A stretch of DNA of 64,000 nucleotides from Dipylidium caninum (lineage: Eukaryota > Platyhelminthes > Cestoda > Cyclophyllidea > Dipylidiidae): positions 526,146 to 590,145 of the forward strand of contig QEYB01000725.1 in NCBI GenBank assembly GCA_017562135.1, read 5' to 3'. A model generated the notes under the pieces. That model did not search any database, was not told the DNA's origin, and saw only the letters and a program-made list of their open reading frames with translations. This document shows positions 41,868 through 53,786 of the stretch, piece after piece. The translations under genes were made by a program, and so were the position numbers. Each line of letters begins with the position of its first letter. Position 1 is the first letter of the stretch.

Positions 41868-44542
41868 GAGCGTGAGGAAGAGTTACGACTATTTGACATT
41901 TTTAATCAAGCTTGACGTATACAACGGGTTTGCGGAATACACTGATCACTTCCTCCAGATCGTTAAGACGACTTTCTAAGTTTGCGTGGAGATTGCGTGA
42001 ACGGCTTGTTGTCGTGAGGTTCGGGGCCCGGGCGAGCTCCTCCAATGTTTTGGTGCGGGCTAAAAGTCGAAACACTTTGCTCTCACTCTCCTTTTCTGGC
42101 TTGGATTGTCGAACCGCCTATTTAATGGGTACAGGCTGTTTCGGTGGGTCTTTCCGCCGATACTTTAGGCTGATTTGCTGCTGTCGCCAGTGGAGCGCAG
42201 GGTTACGTACCGTCTTCAAGTGTGCGCAGTGTCTTTGCTCTCTCCTCTTCTGTCACCCTTCTGTGGTGTGGAGGTGTTGGGCCCCTTTCCTTGGTTTTTT
42301 TCCCAGCTGGCATATCTTTGGGAGCTTCACTATTCTTGCCTAGAAGGCTTATAAAGGAGGGAGGGAGGGGGGAGTTGGTTAATTAGTTAGTTGAGACCTC
42401 GGTGGGGGCGGTGGTGTGCTATGCACGCGCATTCTTACTCGAGTGCTGACTTGGCGGTTTCGACACTGGGGACTTATTGGTCGCGGGGACTGAGCGCCGG
42501 TCGGTCGGCGGTCTGTGCAGGGGCCACCGGGGATGGCGTTGGTGTTATCGCGCGTGCAGTTGAGGCTCCTTCTCGGCGAGGTGGGTCTGTATGGGGGGTG
42601 CGGAAGGAGGCCATTGGCTGAGCACAAGTGAGTGGGTCATACGAACAGTGCATACATCTTTGGTGGAGGAGGCTCTCGACGCGTTGTTTTCGTCTGACTG
42701 CCTCGCTGTGTTGTTGGCCCCATAGGGGCTTTCCTCGAAGCCGTCATTTTGCCAGCTGGCTGGTGCTTTGGTGGCTTTCGGTGAGCCGCCATGCATTGTT
42801 AGTGAGTCGGTGGCGGAAGAGTCCTCGACTGCGAGAGCGTGCTCCTCACTTTGAATGCGGCGACTGGCGTCGGCGGGGCTTGTATGCAGATATGATTCAG
42901 TCTGAAAAGGCGAACTGATTTGGCAGTTCTCACGTGAGGGGTGTTGTGTGTCCGATTTGGCTCTGCCAGCGCTGGGACAGAAAACGCTTAGTTAAGAGCG
43001 TGTATACTTAGATAAGTGGGAGTTTTTGGAGAGAGGGGGGGGGGCGGGAGAGTTGGTGCTCTGCATACGAGGCATTGGTTGAGCTGGAAGTAGGCATTTG
43101 AAGAGCGTAGCAGGATGTGGGGACAGGGACAGCTCAATGGGCGGAATGGGTTTTGGTGTGCATTTTATGACTTGGTGCGTTTAGCGAACCTCTGACGGCT
43201 AGTTTAAGTCAATTGGAGAGGCGCATGAGATGGTGATGCGCCTGAAATGGAGGTGAGTCGCCTAGTCCAGTAGCATTCAGAAGGCAATGATACCGATTTT
43301 TGTTTGCCGGCTGGACCTGTAGGGTTTCCGCGAGTATCAGCGGCTGGGCAACATGACCCACAAAGGCAGCAAACAGTGAAACTAGGCCTTTATTGCGATG
43401 TGAAGGGAAAGTTGGCACGAGTACAGTCTTACTGATTCTCGTCCTTGCCGCAGACCGCTCCTTGTGCTTGGAACAGACATCATTGAGGTGGTGGTCGGAA
43501 GTGCTTGTCCCTGCATTTGAGGCGAGGGCGGTCGTGGTCGTGTCGCGCCTTCAAGGTGGGTCGACTTCGCCGAATGCACTCTCAGAATGTTCTCGCGAAT
43601 GAAGTCCTTCCTGCCTGTAGAAGGTGGATTCTTAGCAAGACACTCTTCGCGCAAATAGCCCCCATTAATGGGGAAATAAATGGTAGGCACCTGGGATATT
43701 TTGGGGTTTGTCGCCACTTCTGACGATGGAGTTCGCTGCGCATGGCTTCGGTGCATTCTGCCAGTCCAGTATATTCAGGATATTGCATTCACCGGGATTC
43801 ATTTTTTTTTAGTCTACAAGGTACGCACAATGGGGAATGAAAAATGTGTAAAGACAACCTCCTCTACAGATAATGTTACTGGAAGTGAGCACGAAACTTT
43901 GGCTCATGTTCTGTGCGAAAAGTAGAAACAATGCGAAGAGGGAATTAAACAAGCTCTATGCGTCCACAAATTCTGTAGGTAGATAAATGAGGTTTCTAAT
44001 GAGCCTAGCGGAGAATAAGACGCAAGTTACTCTCTGTCAAGAATCAAACGTCACTCCAGGAAAAATGATTTTTAGTGTATACTTGCGCGAATTTAGAGCT
44101 ATACATGTCACGAATGCTCACCAGTGCTGCGGGGTCTCGCGACTGACAAACTCGCCTCGCGTTCTCCGCTGTTTAGATACTTCATGGCATCAAGTAAAAT
44201 AAACAAGCAAAAACGTTTTTCAAACTTTGATTTTGCACGGTTTAATTTTCCATCTCTTACTAGATTATTAGCCTCAGCGTGTTAGTATACACGTTAATCC
44301 GACCTCGCCCACCATTGTACTAGCCCGTGTGGACACACTTTGCTTGCTGGATTTCTTGTCCAAGGTGTGCATATCTTTCCTTGTAATGTGCTTTTATGTT
44401 GTCGGCTCTATAGCATAGAGACTTTTGGTTGGAAGAAGCTTTGTTAACTCAGTGATGTATAGGTGCGTTGCTAAGTCCACGAGTTGTCTGCAAGTTCCGT
44501 CTTATTTCGAGGAATTTCGCGTTTTGCAGCATACTTGCATTA
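41868..44542 (+). other. Non-coding spacer between RTN4IP1 and MXRA7 (copy A)
   Basis: G/T-rich on the plus strand, with a GGAG-rich tract at about 42356-42372. Reading frames here are interrupted by indels when compared with copy B, so none looks constrained. It may contain the MXRA7 promoter. Confidence 0.5.
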
Positions 44543-45232
44543 ATGGAGCCAATCTCCTCAGAGTTTCCTACCTTGTTTCACACATTTCTTACCGTTTGCG
44601 CGGGCCTTGTTGGAGTACTCGTGCTTCGTTACTCTCTGCGAGGTCGAAATTCCTCACCGGTGGATAGAAGGCCTCCAGGTGAGTGGAAGCTGATATTGAA
44701 ACGTGAGCCCTCCTATGTGGTAATGAGTGGAGATAAGTGTTCGTTTCGCTAGCTTTCATGTTGTGGTTGGCTTTGTGGAAAATGCGTAGTGTCGTTGCCC
44801 CTTTCGCCTAGCCTCGCGTGTGACCGTCGCTCCCGAGGTGGACGTTCGTACTAACCGAATTAATTCATACATCTGTGATGTCTACAAGTAGCCGTACCTG
44901 TGAGACTCTCAGGTTAACTTCTTAGCTTCCTATTTGCATGTCTGTGAAGTGCACACGTTGTTGGTGACCAATTTTCAGTGAAAAGGGAAGAACTGGTGTC
45001 TCACCTTCCCTCACACGTGAAGCGGTTACGCGAGTCACAACGGTTGGCCGAGCTGAGTGTCAAGGAGCGGGAGGCTGAAATGCGTGCGAGAAGCGATCAA
45101 TTAGCTGCAATTCTGGAGGTGATGCGCAAGCAGCCGGAGCACTTTGGGAACGTATCGCAGGCCGACCTTTTCGCTCAGCTCTCCACCTACTACAATTCCA
45201 CCACCGTGGTCAATCCATCACCCTTGTTCTAA
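44543..45232 (+). CDS. MXRA7: MXRA7-like membrane protein, copy A
   Basis: Two exons, 44543-44678 and 44979-45232, encode 129 aa. The intron runs GTGAGT...TTTTCAG in phase 1. The N-terminus has one membrane helix (LFHTFLTVCAGLVGVLVL, about 11-28) with a basic follow-on RYSLRGR. The C-terminus is a charged helical region (RARSDQLAAILEVMRKQPEH, then FGNVSQADLFAQLSTYY). That region closely follows the C-terminal helical domain of matrix-remodelling-associated protein 7 (QLAAIFKLMKDNKETFGEMS-like). MXRA7 is a small single-pass protein of poorly known function. The family match is by memory of the C-terminal motif only. Copy B differs in the coding region by one silent change (TCT to TCC). Confidence 0.8.
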
Positions 45233-45652
45233 TGCGAAGACGTTACTTTTTCACAGTGAGAACAGTATTTGTAGTGCAAAGTCGTATTTTTTGTGTTTTA
45301 TGTCCTTGTGTTGTGTTCATTTATTTGGTGCGTGAAATAATTGTACAGTAGCTCTTTCATAATCTTGTTAATGTTCCATGGTGGTGTGATTGATTAGTAA
45401 TGTGTGAAGAAGACGTGATTCACTTCTCTCGCTATTCAGCGAATGTGGTAGGACGCGCCAAGATTTTCCGATTGCTTTGACGAAGACTTGCCTCCCCTCA
45501 AAGTGTTAGACAGTTGACTGAAATGGAAGAGTTAGTCTTAGGCTTTCTTTCATCAGAGGAAAAGGGCAAAATGAGGTCCTAGGTCGTATGTATGTTTGCC
45601 ATGCGAACAAGCGGTCACGAATGGTAGCAAATAGTATGTGTGCCATTTTAAT

Positions 45653-48600
45653 TTAAGTTTAACCTGTTCGCGGATAGTTTCTTCGCATTGACGGATTGGC
45701 GTTTGCATGGAATGATCATTCTACGCATGTTCTTCGACAGAAAAAACCAGTATACTTGTGATTGCTACTCTACCCGTCAACTCCATGTATTGCGTTAAAG
45801 GAGGGTTTTCGTGGGTTTTGCTAGTGAGTGCTAAATAATTGGCTAAATTTATTACCATGAATAGGCAAAGGGGTTGGCAATATCCTCTATCTCCACGTCC
45901 CGTAGTATATTTTTATGGACAGTGGAGGTTGATTCATCTACGTCAATCCACATTGGTTTCCTTGCGTCTTACCGCTCTCGAAACACGCTTTATTCGTCAA
46001 TCCATCTGATGATCTCACACTGTTGCATGATGGTTTAATTACAGTCGAAATTATGCAGCGTAGAGGCTGCTTTCGAGCCCAAGTTTCGGCTCTGTCTTCC
46101 TTTTCTGAGATTAAGCAATGTAAAAATGTGACTGCATGAACGCACGCGCTGGTGTGTGATTTCAGTCAAGCAGACCACGTGTTCCACGTCGGGAGCACGC
46201 CCGTCGGCAGAGGTCGTAAAGATTTTGCTTTCAAAACAACCTCCACAAAAATCCGCTCGGTGTATATTAGAGAAGGATGACTCCCCAGAAATGAAAATTC
46301 CAAATGCAGTTCTAAAATACGTGGGTTGGGAAAACTCCGCAAATGTAAAGGGAGGGAGGGAGGAGGAGAATTGGTTTACCACTAAACAGGAGGCACATTC
46401 ATTAGAAAAGCTAATAGGTCGGCGATTTTCTAAGCCGATAGGCAAATAGAAATATGGACCACCACGCACATTAGCTGCAGTACATGGGAACAAAGCGCGA
46501 TAACCCGGTCTCCAACACCGCAAATCGCCTCGCATCTCATTCGGAGCCAATTCGGAACACGACTCCGCTTAGGTTACCCCACACCTGGCAACAGTTGGTT
46601 GGGTAAAAGCTCAGTAAGACGGCGATCTCAAACACTGCTACTGCGCCAGTCAACGCAATCAACGTGTCACCAAGGCTCCTCGCTCCCTCTCCACATCCGG
46701 AAGCATCAACCCACCCCGATACTGCATAATGCTGTCGATACATCCACCTCCCATTTTCCGCCTTCCGCCTTCCGCCTTCCATCCAAATGGGAACCCGCGT
46801 GCTAAAATCCACCAAGGAGGGACGCCGCGGAGTGCAGCCAACTGGACAGTGCATCTCACTGACGCACACCCTCCACCGACCCGCGCGACACACAGCGACA
46901 CTGGAAGCGCTCCGCCATCCTGTTACCATCGCCAACGCACATCCCCAATGCGGCACTTCAGCGGTGCGGCTCCGCACCCAGCGTCACCACCACCCACCAC
47001 CACTGTGACTTGCACCACATCACTAGGACCCACCAGGTCATAAACACCCAACCATCCACTGCTCCGGGAGCCATTTAAGCTACCTTCGCTCACACTCGTC
47101 GCCAGTGGGCAGCGGAGACTCCACGTCGTCGCTGACGGGCGTCTTCGGAGCAAAAGATGTACAGTGGAACAAGCCATCCAAATGCGAGAACGCTTCACCA
47201 CTACTCAGTTCGAGACAAACAACCCGCGAGAACGCCTCCAACGGACAGTGCGCACGGCTGACTGACGAACTCACCGCAACACCAACGCCCCTCCAAGCAG
47301 ACAGCCTACACGACCAGCGGCACGCAACAATTAGTTCGGTTACAACTGACGAGAACCCCCACACCACAACACAACACCCCCCCCACCCCCGCATTCTATT
47401 GTGTGATAGCCTCGGCGACTCTCACCATCGTGACTGCACCTCACCAGCAAATGACAACTGCGGCAATTAACTGCGCAAATTATTCGTGCTGCGCACCAGA
47501 CGACGCAAAGCCAACGGCGTGGCACACCACCTCCGAGTTCCTCATTGATTTCGTTCTCTCCCACGCATCATCACCCCAAATCCCCATGTGGATTGGGGAT
47601 CGCAAGGCAAAACTACCACCCACAGGCAGGGCACCAGGGGAGGGACGCGTCGACCACAACGGCCCAACCGCGGAGGCAGTCAGACCGACTCCACTGCTCC
47701 ACGAAAGGTCCGCCGACACCGCGACGGGCAGCTAAATCGATCACGAGGGCAACCACCACTCTTCACGGACCCCAACTAACTACGAGAAACTCACCAGCGC
47801 ACACACACGCCTGCCTCGCTTCCCACGTGCAAGTGGGAGAGACCGATTTACCATGATGCTAAGAGCAGCAGAGCACTTACGAGTCCTGAGCAACAACAGC
47901 CCATTCGTGAGAATGCCTAGAAACGCACACCGCGCCTAACGGCACTTGACAAAATAATCCCCACCCCATCAGATACACAAGTCAATGGAAAAGAGGATCA
48001 GGTCCTCCACCTCCTCCCCCCCCCAATCCCGCCCCAAATACTCGTCCAGAAAACAAGACAACGCCACAGATACCAAACCCAATTTATTGCATACATTCAG
48101 CAAAACGTGACTAGATCACCAATGCAACTTGCTCTTACAAATACATCAAAGCGGTTCAAAAAAGAACTCTATCACAGCAAGAATAAGGAAACATCTAAGC
48201 TCTCTCATATAATAGGCCTACTAACTCAAGTTGCCACACAAAGTAAGCAAAATTAACTCAATTACCCGCAATCACCACGTCCGGACGACCATCGGCAGTA
48301 GGCCACTTCCCAGCCGGCCAGAGAAGACGGCGCACCACTGCCCGTCTTCTTCTGCATAACCACAAACGCAGTTGCACAGCAAATGCAATACTCTCGCATA
48401 GAAGCCCACAGCATCCACATACACGCCTATGCACATATGCATACACACACGCACACACACCTACACAAGCATGCACCCACCCACTAACCCCATAACTCGA
48501 ACATTACGAAAGGAAGCCACAACAGAGGCATTTAACAATGTCTTCTTAGCACTTTCTTAAGTAAACAGAGTCAAAGTGAAAATAAACACGTGCGCACATA

Positions 48601-48852
48601 TTTACAAAGGCAGAAGGCAATAGAGAAGAAGGGTGTCTCTTACCAGGGCCGGATATAGACGCTCTCTGGCATTCTCAGCCGCTGGTTTCGCGCCACCCGA
48701 AGACCAGGCCACATCTGATCAGACCAAACCAAATCAAAGACCTGATCGCCTTCAACAAAGTAGACCACAAGCACGGGTGTCATTTACAACTATGTACAAA
48801 TGCCTCCTATTTACAAAGCAAAGGCAATCTCCTCCTCTCATAATCGCAAGTA
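45653..48852. other. Unique region between duplications, no gene recognised
   Basis: The 46.6-48.0 kb part is C/A-rich on the plus strand and opens Thr/Pro/His-rich frames there and Gly/Val/Arg-rich frames opposite, typical of composition artefacts. A CCGCCTT-type short tandem (46758-46778) and ACAC-rich sequence near 48430-48470 are present. A 171-codon minus-strand frame at 46035-46550 and a charged plus-strand frame at 46156-46449 overlap each other and lack motifs. Confidence 0.4.
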
Positions 48853-49266
48853 TCAATAATAGGTGTCTATCTTAGGCACAGTGTAGCTGTACTTGTAGGT
48901 GTCGTGGGAATGGTAAAACGAATCTACCGTGCCATCGTCGCCGTCATCTTCGTCGTCACTGGCACCGCCCTCATTGTCAAGAGCAGCGAAGGCGGCCGCC
49001 AGGTCGAGATTGTGAACTCGAATCTCGTGCAGTTCCTCACGACTCTCAAAATCGTCCTCCTCTTCCCACGCCGCGTAGAAACGTCGCCAGTTGTGTCGTT
49101 CGAAACGCGCATGCCGCCGCATCTCCCTCCGCTGGCGTTGCCACGTCTTCAGAGACTGCTGAAGCAGAGTTCGCTTCAACAACCTTCCCGACTCGTCCAC
49201 ACTGAGATGGGACAGCTTTCTCTTGCAGCACCGCACCAGACCCCGCAACACATCGACATCCGCCAT
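48853..49266 (-). CDS. Hypothetical 137-aa charged protein
   Basis: An uninterrupted frame runs from ATG at 49266 to the stop at 48853. It starts MADVDVLRGLVRCCKRKLSH, has a strongly basic helical middle (LKTWQRQRREMRRHARFERH), an acidic patch (EEEDDFESREE and later GGASDDEDDGDDG) and a Tyr-rich end (HDTYKYSYTVPKIDTYY). The ordered charge segments look like a real protein rather than a compositional frame. I do not recognise the family. It could be a complete single-exon gene or one exon of a larger one. A minus-strand AATAAA (48083-48088) lies about 765 bp downstream. It is divergent to the next ORF. Confidence 0.5.
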   Translation of the reverse strand: MADVDVLRGLVRCCKRKLSHLSVDESGRLLKRTLLQQSLKTWQRQRREMRRHARFERHNWRRFYAAWEEEDDFESREELHEIRVHNLDLAAAFAALDNEGGASDDEDDGDDGTVDSFYHSHDTYKYSYTVPKIDTYY

Positions 49267-49847
49267 CGACGCCACCCGACGCTTTGAATATGGAGGCCCA
49301 CAACCGCCTGATCAGCCGCGATGGCGCTCATTAAAACAAACCCCACTTCTCATAATATTTTCTCAACCCCGCCATCCCACCGTATTCATGCCCTCTACTT
49401 TCACTCGCACTCTAATCATTTTTGCTTTAAGTATCTGAGGGAAATTGCAACAAGGTCCAACTTTTGTATTTGCACCTACTCATCAACAGGTCCTGCTTTC
49501 CTCGCACTGCTCCGCAATATAAGTATTAAGCCACGTCTGCCCACACGACCCCCTCCCCCCTACTGCCAACAATATGGCCTGTGTTTGTGGAAAAATCCAC
49601 GCGCATGTCCCACTTTCATGTTCTCCGAAAGCCATTACTACTCGGGCCTAAGACGCGCATTATTTGCTACGATTTAACGATCATTCGCCCAAGTCCCTAT
49701 TACACAAAGCTCCGGGCTCTCATTCTCGGTGTGTTATGGCCTTGGATACACGCCGAAGAGCCTACTTTGGCTGAACCCACGTCTTCGTGGACGGCGCATA
49801 ATCGAATAATCACGCGACCTTGAAAGGCAGTGCGGCTCGTTGATATT
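49267..49847. other. Divergent spacer between two hypothetical genes
   Basis: A 580-bp region separating divergent ORFs. An 80-codon plus-strand frame (49581-49823) could be an upstream exon of the next gene, but no clear donor/acceptor pair supports it. Confidence 0.35.
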
Positions 49848-50273
49848 ATGCTGGATTTACGCCAACTTCTTGCCGAGCGTTATGAACACTTGAGAGAGTG
49901 GTCAGAGAGGTTTACTCGTAGAGATATGGTAGCCGTCTGCTACTATCTCTTGCGACGGGCGTCACTTCCCCCCAGTGAGACGGATGAGGATTTGGAACGT
50001 TGGTGGCGTGAGAGAAATCGCACCTTGGCGAGGTTATCACTGCCAATGCACACAAGACATCGCAGGAGATCACTGCCAAGTCGTCATCAACGGCGCTCCT
50101 ACGAGATGCGCCTTGGTTCGGCGTCTGATGCTGATTTGCCATGCAATCGCTTCAACTGTGGCTGTAGCAGTAGCGATTACACCAGGGTGGAGAGCACCAC
50201 GATCCCGTTTTCACGCTCTCCAAGTAGTGATCAGGAGTCCGACGTCAACGCATCTGCATCGGATATGGAATAG
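49848..50273 (+). CDS. Hypothetical 141-aa protein with acidic Ser-rich tail
   Basis: The frame runs from ATG at 49848 to TAG at 50273. It opens with amphipathic helices (MLDLRQLLAERYEHLREWSE, then RDMVAVCYYLLRRASLPPSE and TDEDLERWWRERNRTLARL), passes an Arg-rich stretch, and ends in a Ser/Asp-rich tail (DQESDVNASASDME). A good acceptor-like CAG at 49828-49830 just precedes it, so it may be a last exon. A canonical AATAAA 122 bp after the stop supports a real plus-strand 3' end. I do not recognise the family. The 3' flank is duplicated in inverted orientation at the right end of the window. Confidence 0.5.
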   Translation: MLDLRQLLAERYEHLREWSERFTRRDMVAVCYYLLRRASLPPSETDEDLERWWRERNRTLARLSLPMHTRHRRRSLPSRHQRRSYEMRLGSASDADLPCNRFNCGCSSSDYTRVESTTIPFSRSPSSDQESDVNASASDME

Positions 50274-50394
50274 TTCTAGTCTTACGACTGCACACGAACG
50301 GCCCATCTGCAGGGCAGTACTCCTTCCCCTTTAGAACAGTAGCGTCCCTCTTTCAGCTCTTTACGGCACTCTCTGTTTGTCTAACCGTCTCTAT

Positions 50395-50400
50395 AATAAA
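50395..50400 (+). terminator. Poly(A) signal of the 49848-50273 gene
   Basis: AATAAA 122 bp after the stop. The inverted copy near 63.84 kb keeps only an ATAATAAA-like remnant followed by changed bases. Confidence 0.55.
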
Positions 50401-53139
50401 ACCTCTCCTGTCGTCTGCCATGCTGCCTTTGTGATCCTCTGAGTTCTTTGCCTATTCGGTCTCGCCTATTACGTGACAGTTGTTCTCGGCTCGACTTGTA
50501 GCTCTTTCCATCGGACAATTCCTCTGTTGTGGAGGCTGCAACCGTGGATTCACTTGACGGAACGCGATATGACATGCGACGAATCCGAGTGAGCAAATAC
50601 CTCTGATCCAGGTGCGAGTGTTCCACACCACTGCGATACGGATATTTCGCCTGCGTCGAAGTTTGCCCGACTCGCTCCACAACTCCCGATTTGCAAGTGG
50701 TGCTGTCAGTGGCCGGAGTTGAAGCCGAGTTCTTCCACTCCAGCAGCTCCCTTCCCTCCACATTTCCCCTTCGCTGCGCTCCGCTCCGCCCTACCTTCGC
50801 TCGAATACGTCACCCGTCGGGCTGCAATACCAACTCGGACAGGTAGGTTCGCGCACACCACGTGTGTGCAGCGTCGCCGAAAGAGAGCTCAGGAGGCGGC
50901 ACCTTCACTTATAACAGACGCTCAATATTGGTACAAGCTCAATTGATTTGTATTCTTATCGCTCTGCGTAGTGCTCCTCATGTTTACAAGTTTGAGCTGA
51001 TAACGATGAAATTTAGCAGCATCCTCGGAGAATTTCGCATGTTTTAACTCGTGAATAGGCCTTCGCTCTTAATCTGAAAGCACAACAGTCGTGACCCCGT
51101 AACCTTACAGCATGCGAGCCCAATTTCGGGACCTGTACACGTCAGAAGCAGTTCAATTATGCTACCAGGCCCCAAACCTGCCAGCTTGGCAAGTTGGACA
51201 AATTTACTTGGATGCTCCATTTTACCCTCTCTCGCCTTGCTCCACAACGTGAAGCGCCACAGCGACACAGAAGACGGCCTATCACTAGCGCATGTAACGA
51301 CACTTGGAATGTGGAAGTGGCAGTGGCTCCATACAACACAGACGGTAGCACAGAGTCTGCATGGATAAGTGCGGTCAAGCACAGAAATCGAACCACAGCG
51401 CAGTTTCACTCCTCTCGAAATCACTGCTCCCTCCGTCTCCGTTGAGCATCTTCCCACTCCATTCAACAGCGTACGCTCAATGTATGCACCACACCTCCTT
51501 CTGCGCCATGCGCCATGAAGAGAGATTGTCGCGTTTCGACAGGCGGTAAAGCGTCCTTTACGCCCCGTTTCTCTCACACATTTGGCCAGGTCCAGTGCAA
51601 ATGCGGCTCCATTCTTATTGGGTAGTGCGTAGCAGGTGAGGAGGAAGGCGGCAAGTGGACAACTCATCTGTGTGCTGCACAAGGTCTCACGACGCTTCAT
51701 AGTGAATGCGCTTCTTCCTCTACGCCGACCGTTGTGCATGAAAGCACTACACCTAAAAGCAAATGCACTTAATTGAGGCATCTACTGGGGGAGCCCCTTT
51801 GGGACATGTTTTGCTAGTCTCTTCGTCACAGATTTTCCCTTTGTCGCCTGCATGTCCACCTCGCCGTCTGCGTCACACTCGACTATTAACGAACGGTGTA
51901 ATGAAATTCGTCCTGGTGCAAACTCGTACTCGTTTCGCGCTTAGGTTGGGGAAGTTTACACCCAATAATCGGACTCCAGACCAAAATCAACGTCGAAGGT
52001 AGGTTAGTGAATGAACAATTTCTCTCAGAAATCAAATGCACAGCCTATTTGAATCGTAAACCTCGTCATCGCCGTGTCAAAATGGACTCTCCAAGACGAC
52101 TGCCATTACGTTAGTTGGTGATAAGAACAGAGCAATACGTCCTCCGTTGTTTCAATTGCAAGCACTCGCTTCGAAATACTCATCAGGAGCGGACGTGATC
52201 ATAAGAACCCGGTAACTTGCGTGGAAAGGAGGTGAGCAGGGTGCTTCTTATTGCAATATAATACCTCTACATGGAGAGGAATGCGTGGACTCAAGCTCAT
52301 CAACAGTTCACGCTCAGCGTCTGCTTCGTTGCCAATGGTTACGATAGAGTCAATCGTGTTCCCGTGAACGCCTGAGCGATGTTTACGGTTCCAGTGTCTC
52401 TTATGCCCGGTGCTCGCCACCTTACTTGTTCAGCCCCCGTTTTTGCGCGAGCCACCAATCCTAACTCTAGTTTGATCTGGTGCCATAGATTACATCTTTA
52501 TGAATTTACTCTCAGTTCTTGTAAATTAATATCTAAACAGCCAATGCCAAGGATGTACGCCGTACAGACGCGATCCTATCCACGAAATGTCCAAGAGAGC
52601 CCGCGACAAAACACCTAACAATAATTAGTGACACTGACAACCCTTAAATTGCCAATCGTCCGCTGCTCTTTTAATCCATTGGTGGGCTGGCGCGCCTCGC
52701 GAGCGTGCGCGTGTCGACTGTCAGGGGCCTGGTTGAGAGGACTATACTGCAAACCACACACAATCGTCCAGAGGTAATATGGCAGTCGTCGTGTCTTGCA
52801 ACTTCATTGACTACATCTCATCTGCTGGCAAGTCCTAACGTCATCCCATTTTATCCGACCACACATCTGCGCAATTGCCCCTATTTTTTTCGACCACTTT
52901 TTGCCGACATTGAGGCTGATGCAAGCACGAATTCTACCTCTTTTCTTCTTCTTACCAGAACACCCACTATAGACGACATACTTGTGTGTGTGGGCGGGGT
53001 GCATCCTCTTCCGCCAGTGACCAGTGAGCATGGGAACTTGTCTGCCCTTGCTATACCAATTGCCAGTCTCACAAGTTTGGTTGCTGTGCGAAAAACTACA
53101 ATGGATTCTGGCTGCTGAAGCAATGGATGCCGCTGGGAC
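50401..53139. other. Sequence in the palindrome arm, no supported gene
   Basis: Two long minus-strand frames lie here: 245 codons at 51044-51781 and 126 codons at 50381-50761. Their counterparts in the inverted copy are broken by many indels and no motif is visible. The second has a Ser/Arg-rich composition (STVAASTTEELSDGKSYKSS) and could be a real exon, but this is not supported further. Confidence 0.4.
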
Positions 53140-53145
53140 GGTGCT

Positions 53146-53786
53146 TTGCAATTAGCACAGATCGCGGGAGCAACTCTCCTAATGGTTACAGCTCCGCCAT
53201 GTGTGAAAGAATCAGACATAAAGTCCTCATTAGGTGTAGACGAGGTAAGATTACACTCTGATCCTCTATCTAATAAGAAGAATTTCCTCAATAGGTTATT
53301 TTGGCACCCCAACTGCCCTCTCCAGGCTTCGAGTATGACATCATCATCGATTGTGTGAGACCGAAGATTCTGGATAACTGTCGAGAACAGTCAGACTGCT
53401 CAGAATGGTGCGATTTTGAGTTACAGGCATGTTTCCCTCTCCTCCGAAATCTCGTGTCCTCCTCTGCATCACGCTACATCACCTTGAATCCTCCACTCCT
53501 TAAATCTATTGATCAACGGGGTCTCCTCAGTGGTTTCGCGACTTCTCTGTCCTCGTTGGCCTACTCAAATCTGCACACTTTGCTCTCAGGACACGTGAGC
53601 ACTCCTCTGCGTTGGGCGTTCTTTGAACCCAGTAAACAGCGTCTTGAAATACTGGCGAAGTGGCTAGTTCAAGGCCAAATCAACGTCCCCATCGAGGAGG
53701 TGTTCACTTTTGACCGGGTGCCGGAGGCACTTCGAAAACTCGCTGAAGGCGGTAACAATGGAAAAATTGTGGTAAGGACCGAGTAA
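53146..53786 (+). pseudogene. RTN4IP1: RTN4IP1 copy B, 5'-truncated
   Basis: Only the end of exon 1 (about 53146-53244, from QLAQIAGAT), the same 50-nt intron (53245-53294) and the full last exon (53295-53786) remain. The last exon is open here, lacking the extra base of copy A, and ends GKIVVRTE against GKIVIKTE in copy A. The N-terminal 230 or so residues, including the GroES-like half and most of the Rossmann motif, are missing; the sequence upstream is unrelated and has in-frame stops. The first 60 bp are about 25% diverged from copy A, whereas from 53202 onward identity is near complete. Confidence 0.85.

Larger units (their letters stand above)
41282..45652 (+). repeat. Segmental duplication, copy A
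   Basis: This segment matches 53202-57599 directly, with the offset rising from 11,920 to 11,930 because of small indels. It runs from inside RTN4IP1 exon 1 through MXRA7 and about 400 bp beyond. Divergence is uneven: about 5% with many indels in 42-44.3 kb, but only a handful of differences in about 44.35-45.62 kb. Its first 1.9 kb also matches copy C in inverted orientation (58.95-60.93 kb). Confidence 0.92.

Noticed and set aside
46035..47856. Several overlapping 80-170-codon frames on both strands
   Set aside because: They arise from C/A-rich sequence, overlap each other on opposite strands and lack motifs and splice partners.
51044..51781. 245-codon minus-strand frame in the palindrome arm
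   Set aside because: The inverted counterpart is shattered by indels, the residue order shows no domain or helix pattern, and no splice context was found. That counterpart may itself be noisy, so rejection is moderate.
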